Positions 4,401 through 5,827 of a stretch of DNA of 5,827 nucleotides are shown here, piece by piece. The position numbers were made by a program, and so were the translations under genes. Source of the stretch: PVC group bacterium (GTDB lineage Bacteria > Verrucomicrobiota > Kiritimatiellia > SS1-B-03-39 > PXDE01). Under the pieces are notes generated by a model, which saw nothing but the letters and a program-made list of their open reading frames with translations, was not told where the DNA came from and did not search any database. Location: positions 1-5,827 of the forward strand of contig PXDE01000575.1 in assembly GCA_003566475.1 (NCBI GenBank), written 5' to 3'. Positions within the stretch are counted from its first letter, which is position 1. Every line of letters starts with the position of its first letter.

Positions 4401-5827
4401 TAGATCCCGTTGGCCGGCCGCAGGAACAGCATCACCGTGGCGTCCTCGCGGTCCACGTTCACCAGCAGCCGCGCCGTGTCGCCCGGCGCGTACTCGGCCT
4501 GGTCGGGCACGATCTCGATCTGGCTGAACCGGTAGTCGCGGCCGTCGAACCCCTCGCCGCGCACGATGAACACATAGGCCCCCTCGATCTCCCGGCCCTC
4601 GGCGTCGCGGATGGTGCAGGCGAGGCGGTACTGGCCGCCCGCCGAGGCCGCGATCTGGAGGCTGGCCTGGCCGTCGGGCCCCAGCTCCACCGGCCACCGG
4701 CGCACCTCGCGCTCCTGGGGCTTCCGGTCCTCGTCGTAGGTCACCCGGTACAGCACCGCCTCGCCCTCGCCCCCGGCCACCGGCTGACGGTCCGGGGTGC
4801 GGGCCGAGAACCCGGCCCGGATGGTGTCGCCCACCCGGTAGTAGCCCCGGTTCACCCAGGTGTAGACCTGGAACGGGCGGCGGGCGGCGATGACCTGGCC
4901 CGTCCCCACGATGGTCCGGCGCGAGGCGTCGGTGACCTCGGCGGTCACCGTGTAGCGGTGGTCGAGATCGCCGTGAAGAGCCTTGGCCAGGGAGGTGTCG
5001 ATGGGGATCACCAGCCTCCCGTCCTCGCCGATGGCGGCCTCGCCCTCGGCCACCAGCTCGGGCGGGGTGCGGCGCTCGGGCAGCCACCACGGCCAGGGCG
5101 CCCAGCAGCCCCAGCGGCCCCAGCCCGGATACCAGTCGTAGTCGTAGGCGAACCACCAGTAGCCGGGGCCATAGAACCAGTCCCAGGGCCGCGGCGCGAA
5201 CCACCGGGTCTCGTGGGGCACCCGCTCCACCTTGTAGGCCACGCGGGCGTTCGTCACCGGGGCTCCGAAGTAGTAGCGGGCCTCGACCGTGGCCTCGAGC
5301 CGGTCGCCCAGAGCCACCGGCTTGTCCGGGGCCTGCACCGACACCTCGAACTCGGGCGTGCGGTACTCCTCGACCCGGAACGTGCCCCGCCCTTGGATCC
5401 GCCCGGCTGGAGTGCTGAGCCGGTACCCCCCCAGCGGCGCGTCCTCGGGAAGCTCGAACTCGGTCTCGACCCCGCCCCAGGCGTCGGCCCGGAGGTTGCG
5501 GACCCACACCCGTTGGCCCCGGGCGTCGTAGAGCTGGATCTGGAGAGACTGTCCCGCGAACCGCGACTCGTCGCCCTTGTCGTACTGGGCCTGGCGGACC
5601 CAGGCCTTGATGTGCACGGTGTGGCCGGGCCGATAGACCGGTCGGTCGGTGATGAAATAGCCCCGGGTGGCATTGTACTCGGCGTCGTGCCAGCGCCGGC
5701 TCCAGATGCCGGTGAAGCCCAGATAGGCAAACCGCCCCTCCGGGGTGGTGGCGGTGATCAGCCACTGGTAGGACGGGTCGAAGTCCGCGTCGCCACCCAT
5801 GAACTGCCCGTCGGCGTCGGCGCGGGC
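1469..5827 (-). CDS. Large bacterial alpha-2-macroglobulin family protein lacking the thioester (N-terminus beyond window)
   Basis: 1452 residues are visible. The frame stays open through the right edge, with nine codons before the methionine at 5800, so that Met is probably internal; numbering below starts there. Domain reading: macroglobulin (MG) motif TDRPVYRPGHT (51-61); FRVEEYRTPEFEV (141-153); an aromatic-rich segment (200-239); MG repeats starting EYAPGDTARL (about 436) and YRPGEGATV (533); an Ala-rich bait-like linker (638-686); the conserved A2M domain VRTRFADTAHW (687-697) with PENLTTW and PRFFVEKDE; the thioester-like domain from about 890 with PYGTTDQT, GGWGWF (992-997), YWWWWYGSEYEA and WNSTRDTA (1186-1193); and a C-terminal MG domain with GFEPVDV and a MYAPE end (about 1315-1443). 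Family members are periplasmic or surface proteins that trap or sense proteases; export cannot be checked because the N-terminus is missing. The thioester CxEQ reads TTDQ, so covalent trapping is not expected. Stop TAG at 1469-1471; the fucosidase follows after 86 bases. Confidence 0.93.
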   Translation of the reverse strand, partial: ARADADGQFMGGDADFDPSYQWLITATTPEGRFAYLGFTGIWSRRWHDAEYNATRGYFITDRPVYRPGHTVHIKAWVRQAQYDKGDESRFAGQSLQIQLYDARGQRVWVRNLRADAWGGVETEFELPEDAPLGGYRLSTPAGRIQGRGTFRVEEYRTPEFEVSVQAPDKPVALGDRLEATVEARYYFGAPVTNARVAYKVERVPHETRWFAPRPWDWFYGPGYWWFAYDYDWYPGWGRWGCWAPWPWWLPERRTPPELVAEGEAAIGEDGRLVIPIDTSLAKALHGDLDHRYTVTAEVTDASRRTIVGTGQVIAARRPFQVYTWVNRGYYRVGDTIRAGFSARTPDRQPVAGGEGEAVLYRVTYDEDRKPQEREVRRWPVELGPDGQASLQIAASAGGQYRLACTIRDAEGREIEGAYVFIVRGEGFDGRDYRFSQIEIVPDQAEYAPGDTARLLVNVDREDATVMLFLRPANGIYLPPRVIRMEGRSAVVDLPVVQRDMPNLFVEAVTVADARVHTATRELVVPPERRILGLEVRPDQERYRPGEGATVRIALTDAEGQPFQGTAVVTIYDKAVEYISGGSNVPDIREYFWKWRRRHHPQTEHTLARVGWNLTRPGHLSMGVLGVFGGLVADEQEVGLIAEGRGRGERMLQRAAVAAPAAAPGRPMMEAVADAAALDAEVARDAAAEPVFAEAHVRTRFADTAHWTGAVTTDENGEAEIELPMPENLTTWVIRSWAMGHGTRVGEGRAEVVTSKNLILRLQAPRFFVEKDEAVLSANIHNYLEADQPVRAILELEGGVLEPLDEGVRNLEVAAGGEARVDWRVRATGEGEATIRMKALAPEESDAMEMSFPVYIHGMLKQEAWSGALRPADREATVRVRVPEERRVDESRLEVRYSPTLAGAMVDALPYLVDYPYGTTDQTLNRWLPTVLTQKVLRDMGIDLAAVAETRANLNAQELGDPEERAAQWRRYKRNPVFDEDVVADMVRDGLKALARMQLADGGWGWFSGRGERSSPHLTALVVHGLHTAEAAGVAVVADMKNRGLAWLARYEAERLRELRRKDRETRTHATDAFVFMVLSDARRSSAEMRDFLYRDRLQLPVYVQALFGLGLDARGDAEMRDMVIRNLSQYVVRVEENQTAYLNLGNQGYWWWWYGSEYEAHAAYLRLLVRTDPENPVASEMVKYLLNNRKHATYWNSTRDTAMIVEAFAEYLKATGEMKPDLEVEILVNGRVEQTVRITPDNLFGFRDRFVLEGDAVETGEHTITLRKTGEGPLYFNAYLTTFTLEDEIGQAGLEVKVDRQVYRLERVEAEVKTAGAHGQVGDQKVERYERIPLQAGDVVESGQLIEVELVFESLNDYEYIVLEDYKAAGFEPVDVQSGYPRSGFRAYREFRDERVAFFIRRLARGRQSVSYRLRAETPGTFGALPARIEAMYAPELKGNSDSIRLGVRDRE
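3065..3076 (-). other. Degenerate thioester site (T-T-D-Q in place of C-x-E-Q)
   Basis: At residues 909-912 (from the Met at 5800) the codons read ACC ACC GAC CAG, giving Thr-Thr-Asp-Gln. The surroundings, DYPYG before and TLNRWLPTVL after, are those of the bacterial thioester site, normally PYGCxEQT. The glutamine is kept, but the cysteine needed to form the thioester is threonine and the glutamate is aspartate. A sequencing error is unlikely: Cys to Thr needs two base changes from either Cys codon, and the Glu change is an additional one. Confidence 0.85.
3743..3889 (-). other. Alanine-rich bait-like linker before the conserved A2M domain
   Basis: Residues 638-686 (from the Met at 5800), starting GERMLQRAAVAAP and ending VFAEAH, contain 19 alanines in 49 residues, with prolines, methionines, arginines and acidic residues but almost no aromatics. 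This low-complexity stretch lies between the preceding MG domain and the A2M domain, where the protease-accessible bait region sits in this family. Its function as bait is inferred from position and composition. Confidence 0.5.
5084..5203 (-). other. Trp/Tyr-rich segment within the N-terminal macroglobulin domains
   Basis: Residues 200-239 (from the Met at 5800) comprise 40 residues with 12 Trp, 5 Tyr and 3 Phe, interspersed with Gly, Pro and Asp (for example FYGPGYWWFAYDYDWYPGW). It sits between an MG strand ending KVERVPHETR and a following strand beginning ELVAEGEAAIG, so it looks like a long loop inserted in one MG domain. It could pack on a neighbouring domain, contact membrane or glycan, or bind a ligand; none of this can be read from the sequence. 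Confidence 0.7.

Noticed and set aside
3336..5765. 809-codon minus-strand frame inside the A2M gene
   Set aside because: It is a frame-shifted shadow of the A2M coding sequence, Gly/Arg/Pro-rich, and the A2M frame carries all conserved motifs.

Overview
This is a GC-rich window (roughly two thirds G+C or more by eye), and every gene I can support lies on the minus strand. Read in the direction of transcription, from the right edge leftwards, it holds three genes. The first is a very large alpha-2-macroglobulin (A2M) family protein whose N-terminus lies beyond the right edge. The second is a compact GH29-type alpha-L-fucosidase, complete. The third is the first 56 codons of a ribbon-helix-helix, VapB-like antitoxin, cut by the left edge. 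High G+C in third codon positions opens long shadow reading frames on both strands across the A2M and fucosidase genes; I treat these as artefacts. A GC-rich genome with a large bacterial A2M of the 'TDRPVYRPG' type, a planctomycete/verrucomicrobial-looking fucosidase and a toxin-antitoxin gene fits the Planctomycetota-Verrucomicrobiota-Lentisphaerota/Kiritimatiellota range, but that placement is a guess from gene content.

Region by region: 1-168 is the antitoxin start. 169-317 is a 149-base gene-free spacer with a less GC-rich stretch next to the antitoxin start, followed by three near-perfect hairpins. 318-1382 is the fucosidase. 1383-1468 is a short spacer with a repeat-like palindromic segment. 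1469-5827 is the A2M gene.

The A2M gene and the fucosidase gene are co-oriented with an 86-base gap and no clear terminator between them, so they may be co-transcribed. The A2M protein would act outside the cytoplasmic membrane (family knowledge; its N-terminus is not visible). The fucosidase has no visible signal peptide and nine cysteines, so it is probably cytoplasmic. A joint role, for example one factor facing host or mucin proteins and one processing fucosylated glycans, is only a hypothesis.

The most interesting observations are four. (1) The site where A2M proteins carry the CxEQ thioester reads T-T-D-Q here, with the flanking motif preserved, so the covalent trap chemistry appears lost. 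(2) Two 22-base hairpins in inverted orientation downstream of the fucosidase share 19 of 22 positions and carry a compensatory base-pair change, as in REP/BIME-type palindromic repeats. (3) The A2M has a 40-residue segment in which 20 residues are aromatic, including 12 tryptophans. (4) An alanine-rich bait-like linker precedes the conserved A2M domain.
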